This document shows positions 8,365 to 16,771 of a DNA stretch of 38,308 bases, one piece after another. Source of the DNA: Desulfococcaceae bacterium (GTDB lineage: Bacteria > Desulfobacterota > Desulfobacteria > Desulfobacterales > Desulfosalsimonadaceae); the NCBI GenBank assembly GCA_030145385.1, contig JAQYVU010000039.1, forward strand, positions 1-38,308, in the 5' to 3' direction. The position numbers were made by a program, and so were the translations under genes. How positions within the stretch are numbered: the first letter of the stretch is position 1; each line of letters starts with the position of its first letter. The notes under the pieces are model-generated. The model had not been told where the DNA came from and ran no database searches. It saw only the letters and a program-made list of their open reading frames with translations.

Positions 8365-8392
8365 ACAGGAATTTTTTCCTGTATGGCAGGAA
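8365..8392. promoter_or_regulatory. Overlapping palindromes, possible activator (enhancer) binding site
   Basis: ACAGGAA-TTTT-TTCCTGT (8365-8382) has perfect 7-base arms. It overlaps a second inverted repeat, TTCCTG-TATGG-CAGGAA (8376-8392 inclusive of its spacer). They lie between the sigma54-type regulator gene and the cNMP/PilZ gene, about 120-150 bases upstream of the candidate sigma54 promoter, a usual distance for an enhancer. The first could also be an RNA hairpin. Confidence 0.4.
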
Positions 8393-8507
8393 TCCGGAAC
8401 ACAGTCTCAGGCGTTTGATTTGCACAAACTTGCTGAGAACTGGCAAGGGAACGGGTTAAAATTTGGGAAAAAACAGGCAAGAAACTTGATTTGAAAAACA
8501 AGGTACG

Positions 8508-9911
8508 TCAGGAGCGGGAAATTTGGTATTTTTTCATCAGCGAATAAAGCCGGGATTGTGACAGACCGGAGACCCGGATGGCTTCTTTCATATTGCCTTG
8601 CGTCTGCTCCATAAGATCTTTCAGATACTGTTTTTCCACTTCTGAAATTGCAGACTCCCGGACCTCGTAAAGCTTGCGGAAAGTATTTGTGTTCTTTTCA
8701 GACAGATTATTTTCATTTTTCACTTCACTTCCGTTCACCAAACTCCGGGCCTGGTGAACCCGTATCTTTGTGGGAAGATGACGGGAAAACAATGTCGGAT
8801 CAAAACGTGCAACGGTAAACACTCTTTCCATGGTATGAATGAGTTCCCGAACATTTCCCGGCCAGTCGTATGCAATAAGTGTTTCAAAAAAATCAGGAGA
8901 AAACCCCTTGGTTTCAATCCCCTGTTTTTCGCACAAAAGGTTAATCCAGTGCTGGGTCATCTCCTTGATATCCTGGGGCCTTGATTTTAGATGCGGCAAA
9001 TGGATATTAAAGGACTGAATCCGGTAAAGCAGGTCTTTCCGGAACTGCCCGGAATTTACCATTTGATTCAAATCACGGTTGGTGGCGGCAATCAGCCGGA
9101 AATCACTTTCAATTTCCCGGTTACTTCCGATGGGCCGAAAACGGTTTTCCTGCAGAACCCTTAAAAACTCTTTCTGGTGTGTCAGGGAAAGCTCGCCCAC
9201 TTCATCTAAAAAAAGCGTCCCCCCATCCGCTTCTTTGATTAACCCGGACCGGTCATTCTGGGCACCGGTAAAAGAGCCTTTCTTGTGACCGAAAAGCATA
9301 CTGTTTACAAGCGCATCCGGAAGGGAGGCGCAATCAACCACAACAAATTTTTTTTCAAATCGAAAACTGTTATTGTGAATGGTGCGCGCAAAAAGTTCCT
9401 TGCCTGTTCCGGTTTCACCGGTGATCAGGACATTCACGTCACTGCCCGCCACCTGGGCCACCTCTACAAGACAGGATTCCAGCTGTGGGCTGCTGCCGAT
9501 AATGCCATCCCGTTTAAGGATTGACGGACACTGCCGCTGCTCTTTTTCTGTTCGGTATTGAAGGACCCGGTTCAACTGGAGAATAATATCGGACATTAAA
9601 GGGGGCTTCTGGATGTATGTCCAGGCACCGCTCCTGATGGCAAGCTCTGCACCATCCGGATTCCCTGCGCCCGTAATAATGATGACATCCGGCGATGACG
9701 GAGCTTTCTTAAAAGCCGGTAAGGCGTCCAGACCGTTCCCGTCCGGGAGGTTGACATCCAGAAAAACGACATCAAAGTTCCCGTCAGCAGCCAGAATCAG
9801 CCCTTCACCGAGTGTCAGGGCATGCGCCACATGATGCTGTTCCCGCTGAATTGGCCGGGCCAGCAGTTTGCATATCGCTACTTCATCATCAATAATCAGA
9901 ACATTTGCCAA
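8508..9911 (-). CDS. Sigma54-dependent response regulator (NtrC family)
   Basis: The 467-residue protein has the full three-domain layout. The receiver carries D8/D9, phospho-acceptor D52 and K102. The AAA+ domain has Walker A GETGTGKE (165-172), the sigma54-contact loop GSFTGA (212-217) and Walker B GGTLFLDEVGE (230-240). A Fis-type helix-turn-helix lies at about 440-462. It should hexamerise when phosphorylated and open sigma54 promoters. The contact loop reads GSFTGA rather than the commoner GAFTGA, a variant seen in some active members. The start codon is TTG (9911) with GAAGGA about 11 bases upstream. It is the first gene of the minus-strand signalling block; the downstream spacer holds candidate target sites. 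No cognate kinase is adjacent. Confidence 0.93.
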   Translation of the reverse strand: MANVLIIDDEVAICKLLARPIQREQHHVAHALTLGEGLILAADGNFDVVFLDVNLPDGNGLDALPAFKKAPSSPDVIIITGAGNPDGAELAIRSGAWTYIQKPPLMSDIILQLNRVLQYRTEKEQRQCPSILKRDGIIGSSPQLESCLVEVAQVAGSDVNVLITGETGTGKELFARTIHNNSFRFEKKFVVVDCASLPDALVNSMLFGHKKGSFTGAQNDRSGLIKEADGGTLFLDEVGELSLTHQKEFLRVLQENRFRPIGSNREIESDFRLIAATNRDLNQMVNSGQFRKDLLYRIQSFNIHLPHLKSRPQDIKEMTQHWINLLCEKQGIETKGFSPDFFETLIAYDWPGNVRELIHTMERVFTVARFDPTLFSRHLPTKIRVHQARSLVNGSEVKNENNLSEKNTNTFRKLYEVRESAISEVEKQYLKDLMEQTQGNMKEAIRVSGLSQSRLYSLMKKYQISRS

Positions 9912-10635
9912 TGGTCTTTGTTTCCTTCATAGAATGACAATACTGCTGTTTACAAATAAACCGGAACAATTTCTTGTAATTTTATATACATAAACATAAG
10001 AATTTGAAAGGATTTTTATAGGCGAAGGGACAGTCTCTTAATAAATACCGGCTTTTTTTAAAGCCCTCCGGAACTTTTGTTATAAAACTCTTATTTTTTA
10101 AAAAAAATATGCATTTGGGTTTTATCCTTTCCTGATATTTGGAAAGCAGCAAAAAATCGAGATGCGGGGAAACGCTATCTTGTGCCTGTCAAATTTTTCC
10201 TGGTGTCCCGAAGCTATTGCAAGATGCACTGTTGTTTTAGCTTGACGGGGCGGGGAATGTTTTTTGAAATCTTCTGAATGAACAAGTTCAAGCCATATGA
10301 ATTTCTATTCTTTTCAAAGCTATATTTCATGGCAAATTATCCTATTTTTTCACAAAGCCCAATCCGTATAATGCCTTTGTTCAATTTTGCCATCGAGCCA
10401 GAATAGCGGCCAAATCATTGCGATTGTCGATCATTGGAAACCTGAGGGTTATCGAACACCAACTGATGAATTTATGAGCAATTATAATACTGTCGCAACT
10501 GGCAATTTTTAGCTTTTTTCAACCCTATTCTCTGGAATATCTTTAATATTCTAACTTCCCATGATATTTAGGCGGAATGCAAGCATACTCAAATTGATAA
10601 ATATTTATATTTTTTTGTGTCCTGGAGATTTCTAA
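9912..10635. other. 724-base divergent intergenic region with a repeat copy
   Basis: This region separates the divergent regulator gene (minus) and PocR kinase gene (plus). It contains a small hairpin, GGCTTT-TTTT-AAAGCC, at 10050-10065, and repeat copy B at 10149-10255. On the plus strand an open frame at about 10375-10512 ends in TDEFMSNYNTVATGNF and a stop; it has no start signal and I do not recognise it, so it may be the remnant of a lost gene. Just before the kinase gene is a good ribosome site (CTGGAG). No RNA gene was seen. Confidence 0.5.
10149..10255 (+). repeat. Dispersed intergenic repeat, copy B (partner at 144-240)
   Basis: In the order CAAAAAATC, CTTGTGCCTGTC, GCTATTGCAAGATGCA and AGCTTG, this segment parallels the minus strand of 144-240. 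The two copies are therefore inverted relative to each other and about 10 kb apart. They differ by substitutions and small gaps, so they are not a recent duplication. Confidence 0.55.
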
Positions 10636-13614
10636 ATGCCTAAAAAACCAACCTACGAAGAATTAGCACAAAGAGTTAAAGAGTTGGAACATGAGAAGCT
10701 TCAGGCGAATGAGGCAAGAGACGCCCTGATTAAAAGCAATGAATGGCTGTTTGATAGAATTGACATAAAAGCGCCTCCTGAAATTTCTTCTCAGGATTTT
10801 GATCTTGGATCTATTATTAACGCTGAAGAAATACAGTTAATTATGGATGAATTTTGCGCTATTACAAATATGGTAACAGCCATCCTCGATTTGAAAGGAA
10901 AAGTGATTGAAGCCACAGGATGGCAGGATATATGTACGAAATTTCATAGGATTAATCCTGAGACAGCAAACAACTGCACTAAAAGCGATCTCTTTTTAGC
11001 AAGAAATCTAAAACCGGGGGAATATGTCGATTATAAATGTAAAAACGGGCTATGGGATGTTGTTACTCCCCTTTATGCCGGAACCAGACACCTGGGAAAT
11101 ATTTATACCGGGCAGTTTTTTTATGATGATGAGGAAGCAGATGAAAACTTTTTTATCCAACAGGCTGAAAAATATGGTTTTGACAAAGAATCATACTTGG
11201 ATTCATTTAGACGCATACCGAGGTACAATAGAAAAACCATCAATCATTTAATGAACTTTTTGGTTAAATTTACATCATATATTTCTAAAACCGGTCTCAC
11301 TAATATTCATCTTGAAACCGAGATCTTTCAACGCAAACAGATGGAAGAAGCGCTGATGGAAAATCGACAGCTTCTGCTGGACCTCATTGAAAACAGCGGA
11401 TCCCTTATCGTCATCAAGGATTGCGAAGGTAAAAACCGGCTGGTCAATCGAAAATGGGAGGAAGTCACCGGCTTAAAGCGCGAAGCTGTTTTGGGCAAAA
11501 CCGATGAAATGCTATTTCCTGAAGAAATTGCCCGCCAGTTTCGGAAAAATGATCTCCGTGTCACTGCGTCCGGATCAATAATTGAGACGGAAGAATTTCT
11601 GAATACACCATCCGGAACACGTTACTTTATTTCCAGCAAGTTTCCCATAGTTAACAATAAAGGAAAGATAAACGGTCTGTGTGGAATAATCACCGACATC
11701 ACCGATCGCAAGCAGGCCGAAGAAAAGCTTCGAAAAGAAGAGCGGGAATATCGTTCAACTGTTGATAGCCTTCTTGTTGGCGTGGTCGTGCATGACGCTG
11801 ACACCCGTATTTTGATCAGCAACCAGGAGGCGTCTAATATACTTGGCTTAACAGCCGCGCAACTGTCGGGCAAGGTGGCGATCGATCCGGCCTGGATGTT
11901 TGTTTATGAAGATTCATCTCCAATGAAAATAGATGACTACCCTGTCAGTATAGTGATCTCAACAAAGAATCCATTAACAAATTATGTATTGGGGGTAGTC
12001 CGCCCGGACAGGGAATATGTCACCTGGTTAAATGTAAATGCAAGGCCATTATTCTTTGCGAATGGTGAACTGGAAAAAGTCATAGTTAATTTTATGGACA
12101 TCACTGACCGAAAGCAGGCAGAAGAATTGCTTAAGAGAAGTGAAGCCTTGCAGAGCAAAATGATTGCGAATATTGGAGATGTGATTGTCATCATAGATAA
12201 GGATGGTATCAATAGATACAAAAGCCCCAACATTGAGAAATTGTTTGGCTGGAAACCCGAAGAAGTTGTTGGCACCAGTGCCTGGGAAAATGTGCATCCG
12301 GAGGATTTGGAATCAACACAAAATTATTTTGGCGCCCTTATGCTACAGCCGAATGCTGTCGGAACTACCGAGTGCCGTTACAAGTGCAAGGACGGCAGTT
12401 ACCGATGGATAGGATTTACAGGAAGTAACTTTTTGAATGATCCGGATATACGGGGAATTTTGGGGAACTATCATGACATCAATGATCGCAAACACTCAGA
12501 ACAGTTGCTGAGCGAAAGCGAATACCGTTTCAAAGTCCTGCACAATGCTTCTTTTGGCGGTATCGCAATTCATGATAAAGGTATCATTTTAGAATGCAAT
12601 CAGGGGTTGTCAGAAATGACCGGCTATTCTGACAAAGAACTGATCGGAATGGACGGTTTATTGCTAATTGCAGAAAAATCAAGAAATTTTGTAATGAATA
12701 AGATTCTATCCGGTTACGAAAAATCGTATGAGGCATTTGGGTTGCGTAAAAACGGAGAAGAATTTCCAATGAGTTTAGAAGCGCGAAACATACCATACAA
12801 AGGGAAAAATGTAAGAACAGTTGAATTTAGAGATATCACAGAACGTTATCGTGCTGCGGAAGAAATTCGGATACTCAATCAAGATCTTGAATTGCGTGTT
12901 GCCAAACGGACTTTCGAACTTGAAGAGGCGAATAAAGAACTGGAAGATTTTGTGTATTCGGTATCTCACGATCTGCGGGCCCCGCTACGTTCCATCAGCG
13001 GGTTTGCCGAAATCATCGATCGCAGGCATAAAGCATCCCTCAATGAAGAAGGCCAGCACTATTTTGATAATATTATCAAGGCAAGCAGTCAAATGGGGGG
13101 ATTGATAGATGACCTTCTTAATTTTTCCCGGTTGGGACGCAAATCAATAAAATCCGAGGCCATGCCACTTGAAAATGTCTTTAAAACAGTTATTGAAACA
13201 CTTTCAGACCCAATAAAAAAAACATTCGCCCGAATTCATCTGCCCGAAAAAATGCCGGTTATTCAGGGAGACATTTCACTGACGACCCATCTTTTTATCA
13301 ACCTTCTGGAAAATGCCTTAAAGTACCATCAACCGGATGAGGCACCACTTATTGATGTCCGGTTTGAAGTTGAGGAGCAATACGTGGTGGTGTCCATTGC
13401 TGACAACGGAATTGGTATTGCACCGGAATATCATGAGAAAATTTTCAATATATTTCAGCGGCTTCATAGTCAGGGTGATTACCCGGGAACCGGGATCGGC
13501 CTTGCTGCCGTGAGAAAGGCAGTGCAGATGATGGGCGGTCAGGCCTGGGTTGAATCGGAACCGGGTAAGGGAAGCATTTTTAAGATAAAAATTTTAAAGG
13601 CAATGACAGCCTGA
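10636..13614 (+). CDS. PocR-PAS(x4) sensor histidine kinase
   Basis: A 992-residue soluble kinase. After an N-terminal coiled coil comes a PocR sensory domain (about 52-215), recognisable from its cysteines (C100, C114, C135) and the segment YKCKNGLWDVVTPLY; PocR domains are thought to bind small hydrocarbon-like ligands. Four PAS domains follow (about 245-358, 370-490, 500-617, 628-735), three of them ending in DITDRK, DINDRK or DITER linkers. A coiled coil leads to a phytochrome-type HisKA (YSVSHDLRAPLRS, phospho-acceptor H778) and an ATPase domain (N893, DNGIG 923-927, GTGIG 951-955). No membrane helix is present. CTGGAG precedes the ATG. It starts a three-gene operon with a single-domain receiver 18 bases downstream, its likely partner. 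Confidence 0.92.
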   Translation: MPKKPTYEELAQRVKELEHEKLQANEARDALIKSNEWLFDRIDIKAPPEISSQDFDLGSIINAEEIQLIMDEFCAITNMVTAILDLKGKVIEATGWQDICTKFHRINPETANNCTKSDLFLARNLKPGEYVDYKCKNGLWDVVTPLYAGTRHLGNIYTGQFFYDDEEADENFFIQQAEKYGFDKESYLDSFRRIPRYNRKTINHLMNFLVKFTSYISKTGLTNIHLETEIFQRKQMEEALMENRQLLLDLIENSGSLIVIKDCEGKNRLVNRKWEEVTGLKREAVLGKTDEMLFPEEIARQFRKNDLRVTASGSIIETEEFLNTPSGTRYFISSKFPIVNNKGKINGLCGIITDITDRKQAEEKLRKEEREYRSTVDSLLVGVVVHDADTRILISNQEASNILGLTAAQLSGKVAIDPAWMFVYEDSSPMKIDDYPVSIVISTKNPLTNYVLGVVRPDREYVTWLNVNARPLFFANGELEKVIVNFMDITDRKQAEELLKRSEALQSKMIANIGDVIVIIDKDGINRYKSPNIEKLFGWKPEEVVGTSAWENVHPEDLESTQNYFGALMLQPNAVGTTECRYKCKDGSYRWIGFTGSNFLNDPDIRGILGNYHDINDRKHSEQLLSESEYRFKVLHNASFGGIAIHDKGIILECNQGLSEMTGYSDKELIGMDGLLLIAEKSRNFVMNKILSGYEKSYEAFGLRKNGEEFPMSLEARNIPYKGKNVRTVEFRDITERYRAAEEIRILNQDLELRVAKRTFELEEANKELEDFVYSVSHDLRAPLRSISGFAEIIDRRHKASLNEEGQHYFDNIIKASSQMGGLIDDLLNFSRLGRKSIKSEAMPLENVFKTVIETLSDPIKKTFARIHLPEKMPVIQGDISLTTHLFINLLENALKYHQPDEAPLIDVRFEVEEQYVVVSIADNGIGIAPEYHEKIFNIFQRLHSQGDYPGTGIGLAAVRKAVQMMGGQAWVESEPGKGSIFKIKILKAMTA

Positions 13615-13632
13615 AATAGGGAGGACACCGCA

Positions 13633-14076
13633 ATGATAAAGCCTGCCTCAATTCTATTGGTTGAAGATAATCCTATGGATGTTGAACTGATTATTGATGC
13701 ATTTAAAGAAGCGCGCCTGGCAAATCAAATGCAGGTGGCCAAAAATGGAAAAGAAGCGCTTGAATTTCTGTTTGGAGAAGGGAGCTATGCGGACCGGGAA
13801 AAATATCCCCTGCCGGATATTATTCTCCTGGATTTAAAAATGCCGGGCATCGACGGCCATGAAGTGTTGAGAAAAATTAAAAGTGCCGACATACTGAAGC
13901 GCCTGCCGGTCATCATTCTCACTTCTTCAAGAGATGAGGGCGACAGAGCCATGAGTTACGACAACGGTGCTAACAGTTATCTGGTAAAACCGGTTTCTTT
14001 TAATGAATTTTTAATAGTGGTCAAACAAGTCTCCGATTACTGGCTCACGTTAAATATTGAACCGCCGCTGGATTGA
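13633..14076 (+). CDS. CheY/Rcp1-like single-domain response regulator
   Basis: The 147-residue protein is one receiver domain with acidic E11/D12, phospho-acceptor D67 (LLDLKMPG), T97 and K119 (YLVKP). The loop before D67 is longer than in CheY (GEGSYADREKYPLPD), as in Rcp1-type receivers that partner phytochrome-like kinases. The upstream kinase has the same HisKA type and lies only 18 bases away, so it is the expected phosphodonor. There is no output domain, so it should pass the signal by protein contact or phosphotransfer, perhaps to the hybrid kinase next in the operon. AGGGAGG gives a strong ribosome site. Confidence 0.93.
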   Translation: MIKPASILLVEDNPMDVELIIDAFKEARLANQMQVAKNGKEALEFLFGEGSYADREKYPLPDIILLDLKMPGIDGHEVLRKIKSADILKRLPVIILTSSRDEGDRAMSYDNGANSYLVKPVSFNEFLIVVKQVSDYWLTLNIEPPLD

Positions 14077-14101
14077 TTTGGCAACCGAGGGATATCTAAA
14101 A

Positions 14102-16408
14102 ATGAGTGATAAAATCAGAATACTTTATATTGATGATTATGAACTCGACCGTGAACTGGTTAAGGACGCCCTGGAAAAGGAGCACGGCGGTTTCGAAGTC
14201 ATGGAAGCCGCTGACAAGCCGGAGTTTGAGGCGCTGTTGAAAACTCAGGAGTTTGATCTTGTCCTAAGTGATTTTAACATTGCCGGGTTTGAGGGACTTC
14301 AGGTCCTTGAGGCTGTCCGGGCTTATGATCCCCGGTTACCGGTCATTATTGTCACCGGTACCGGATCTGAAGAAATCGCAGTTATGGCACTCAAACAGGG
14401 CGTCTCCGATTATGTTATCAAGCGTCCCAAACATATCCAGAGATTGCCGCAAACCATTTTTGCCGCCATCGAAAAACAAAAATTACAAGACCAGCATCAA
14501 GATGCTGAAATTTCGCTAAAGGAGAGTGAAGAGCGGTTTCGGGCCATATCGATGAATACTCCGGATCACATTCTGATTCAGGACAAGGATCTCCGCTATG
14601 TATGGGTTCTCAATCCGCAGCTGGGACTTACAGAAGAAGACATGGTTGGAAAGACAGACTTTGACTTTTTGTCAAAGGAAGACGCGACGGCCCTTACCAA
14701 AATAAAAAAGAGGATTCTTGCAACTGGAAAAAAGGAATTCTTGAAAGTACCATTGGTCTCCCGCAATGGTGAAACGCAGTACTTCGAAGGCTCTTACATC
14801 CCCAAGCACGATCATGGAGGAAAAATCGATGGTCTTATTGGTTATTTCCGAAACGTGACCGACAGGGTAAAAAGTGAGCAGGCTCTGAAAGATAGCGAGA
14901 AAAAATACAGAACAATATTAGAGAATGTATTGGTAGGGGTTTATCAGGTGTCCCTTGATGGTAAATTTCTATTTGCCAATAAAAAAATGACGGAAATGTT
15001 TGGCTATTCTTCGCCTGATGAGCTGGAAGCGATCGGCAGTATTGCCGAATTGTATGCCCGGCCGGAAGAAAGAGATAACGTGGTTGAAAAAGTTCTTGGC
15101 AAGGGATTTGTTCATGATGAGTATGAATTCAGGCGCAAGGACGGTCAGCATATTTGGGTTCGGTTGCATATTCGGAAAACGGAAAAGAAAGAAGGAAAGA
15201 TCATTTTAGAAGGTTTAATTGAGGATATTTCAGAATTAAAGAAAATGGAAATCCAGCTTCAACAGACACAACGGCTTGAATCAATCGGTACGTTAGCCGG
15301 CGGCATTGCGCATGATTTCAACAATATTTTATCCGCCGTAATCGGCTTTACAGAGCTGTCAATAGACGATGTCGAACCCGGGACGCTTCTGCATAATAAT
15401 CTCACCGAAGTTCTTCTTGCAGGAAAAAGGGCCAAAGATCTGGTCAAACAGATAATGACTTTCAGCAGAAAGGGTGAACAGGAAAAGAAACCGATTCAAT
15501 TGAATCCCCTGGTTTTGGAAGCCGTCCGGATGCTCCGCTCTATGATTCCGACAAATATTGAAATAAAAGAACAGGTCAGCAATGAGATGCTTATGATTAA
15601 TGCCAATCCATCTCAAATAAATCAGGTTATATTAAACCTTGTCACCAACGCGTCCCATGCGATCAAAGAAAACGGAATTATCGAAATCGGATTGCAAGAA
15701 ATAATCCTTGATGAAAATATTATAAGTCAATATCCGGATCTCTTGCCTGGAAAATATGCTGAAATTTTTGTCAGCGATAACGGGTGTGGTATTACAAAAG
15801 AAAATTTAAATGTGGTTTTTGACCCATATTTCACTACCAAAGATCCGGACAAAGGAACCGGTCTGGGGCTTGCCGTTGTTCATGGCATTGTGAAAATTCA
15901 CAGCGGCCACATCACTGTTTTTAGTGAGGTCGGCAAAGGAACGACATTTCATGTTTATTTGCCCCTTTACCGGCAGCAATCATTATTACTCAAATCAACT
16001 CCGCAGTCAGAGCTATTGACGGGCGGCACCGAACGTATTTTATTGGTAGACGATGAACCGTCGATTGTAAAAATGCAAAAATTAATGATTCAGCGTTTGG
16101 GCTATACCGTAGCAACTCAAAACAGCAGCATGGAAGCGCTGGAATCATTTCGGGCAGATCCCGGTTCATTTGATTTAATAATTACCGATATGACCATGCC
16201 GGGGATGACCGGTGATAGGCTGGCTGCTGAAGTCAAAAAAATCCGGCCGGACATTCCGGTGATCCTGTGCACCGGTTTCAGCGAAAAGGTCAATTTAAAG
16301 ACCGCAAAGGATATAATGATTGATGGATTTCTAATGAAGCCGGTCGACAAGGAAAAAATGGTCAAAATGATCAGGAATGTCCTGGATGAAGCCAAGAAGA
16401 AAGATTGA
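14102..16408 (+). CDS. REC-PAS-PAS-histidine kinase-REC hybrid sensor kinase
   Basis: I place the start at the ATG at 14102 ([12 protein letters not shown]), which follows GAGGGAT. The frame can be opened at a TTG 15 codons earlier, overlapping the previous gene, but that adds residues ahead of a complete receiver. The 768-residue protein has a receiver (1-120, D57), two PAS domains (about 142-255 and 265-380), HisKA with GGIAHDFNN and phospho-acceptor H404, and an ATPase domain (N512, DNGCG 559-563, GTGLG 585-589). The C-terminal receiver has D650/D651, phospho-acceptor D696 and K746. With receivers at both ends it can accept and pass on phosphate, so it probably acts within the relay begun by the PocR kinase. 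It resembles the kinase at 3365 from HisKA onward. Confidence 0.92.
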   Translation: MSDKIRILYIDDYELDRELVKDALEKEHGGFEVMEAADKPEFEALLKTQEFDLVLSDFNIAGFEGLQVLEAVRAYDPRLPVIIVTGTGSEEIAVMALKQGVSDYVIKRPKHIQRLPQTIFAAIEKQKLQDQHQDAEISLKESEERFRAISMNTPDHILIQDKDLRYVWVLNPQLGLTEEDMVGKTDFDFLSKEDATALTKIKKRILATGKKEFLKVPLVSRNGETQYFEGSYIPKHDHGGKIDGLIGYFRNVTDRVKSEQALKDSEKKYRTILENVLVGVYQVSLDGKFLFANKKMTEMFGYSSPDELEAIGSIAELYARPEERDNVVEKVLGKGFVHDEYEFRRKDGQHIWVRLHIRKTEKKEGKIILEGLIEDISELKKMEIQLQQTQRLESIGTLAGGIAHDFNNILSAVIGFTELSIDDVEPGTLLHNNLTEVLLAGKRAKDLVKQIMTFSRKGEQEKKPIQLNPLVLEAVRMLRSMIPTNIEIKEQVSNEMLMINANPSQINQVILNLVTNASHAIKENGIIEIGLQEIILDENIISQYPDLLPGKYAEIFVSDNGCGITKENLNVVFDPYFTTKDPDKGTGLGLAVVHGIVKIHSGHITVFSEVGKGTTFHVYLPLYRQQSLLLKSTPQSELLTGGTERILLVDDEPSIVKMQKLMIQRLGYTVATQNSSMEALESFRADPGSFDLIITDMTMPGMTGDRLAAEVKKIRPDIPVILCTGFSEKVNLKTAKDIMIDGFLMKPVDKEKMVKMIRNVLDEAKKKD

Positions 16409-16771
16409 CGGGCCCAAGGGTAATTTTGGGATTATATATCCCCTTAAAAACAATACCGTATATTATGAATCCGGCCATTTTGTCAGCAAGTTTATAGCCT
16501 TTTGGGCAGTTAGGTCTATACTTTGGCTAAAAATCGACGGTATTGCGAAATCGTATCGCAGTGAAGCACAGTCGATAACTTGCCACATTTTTCTATTATC
16601 GTTATTGACGCAACATGCCGTGTTAAACCGAATTCGGGCGATTTTACAACGTATCCCAGCTTTTTCGGAAGACATCACCCATATTCAATAAAAAAACCCT
16701 GCAGCCGGTATCTTGCAATAACACCGGCCGCAGGGCAAATTGATTTTAAGAAAATCGAAAATTTAAATTAC
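16409..16771. other. 363-base convergent intergenic region
   Basis: This lies between the ends of the hybrid kinase gene (plus) and carB (minus). Apart from the carB terminator at 16689-16735 I see no gene, RNA or repeat in it; the longest open frames lack start signals and look random. Confidence 0.6.
16689..16735 (-). terminator. Rho-independent terminator of carB
   Basis: On the minus strand CCCTGCGGCCGGT and ACCGGCTGCAGGG form a 13-base stem with one mismatch around a 13-base loop (16697-16735). A run of seven T follows (complement of 16690-16696). It lies about 36 bases after the carB stop codon. Confidence 0.85.

Noticed and set aside
8419-8433. TTGCAC-AAAC-TTGCT as a sigma54 promoter on the plus strand
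   Set aside because: The two boxes are one base too close and the -24 GG is broken; the nearest plus-strand gene is more than 2 kb away.
10375-10512. Open frame ending TDEFMSNYNTVATGNF before the PocR kinase gene
   Set aside because: No start codon with ribosome site and no recognisable family; noted as a possible remnant only.
10500-10514. TGGCAATTTTTAGCT as a sigma54 promoter of the PocR kinase
   Set aside because: The spacing between the -24 and -12 elements is one base short and the -12 box lacks TTGC.
16409-16680. Short open frames between the hybrid kinase and carB
   Set aside because: They lack ribosome sites, have random-looking composition and overlap each other on both strands.
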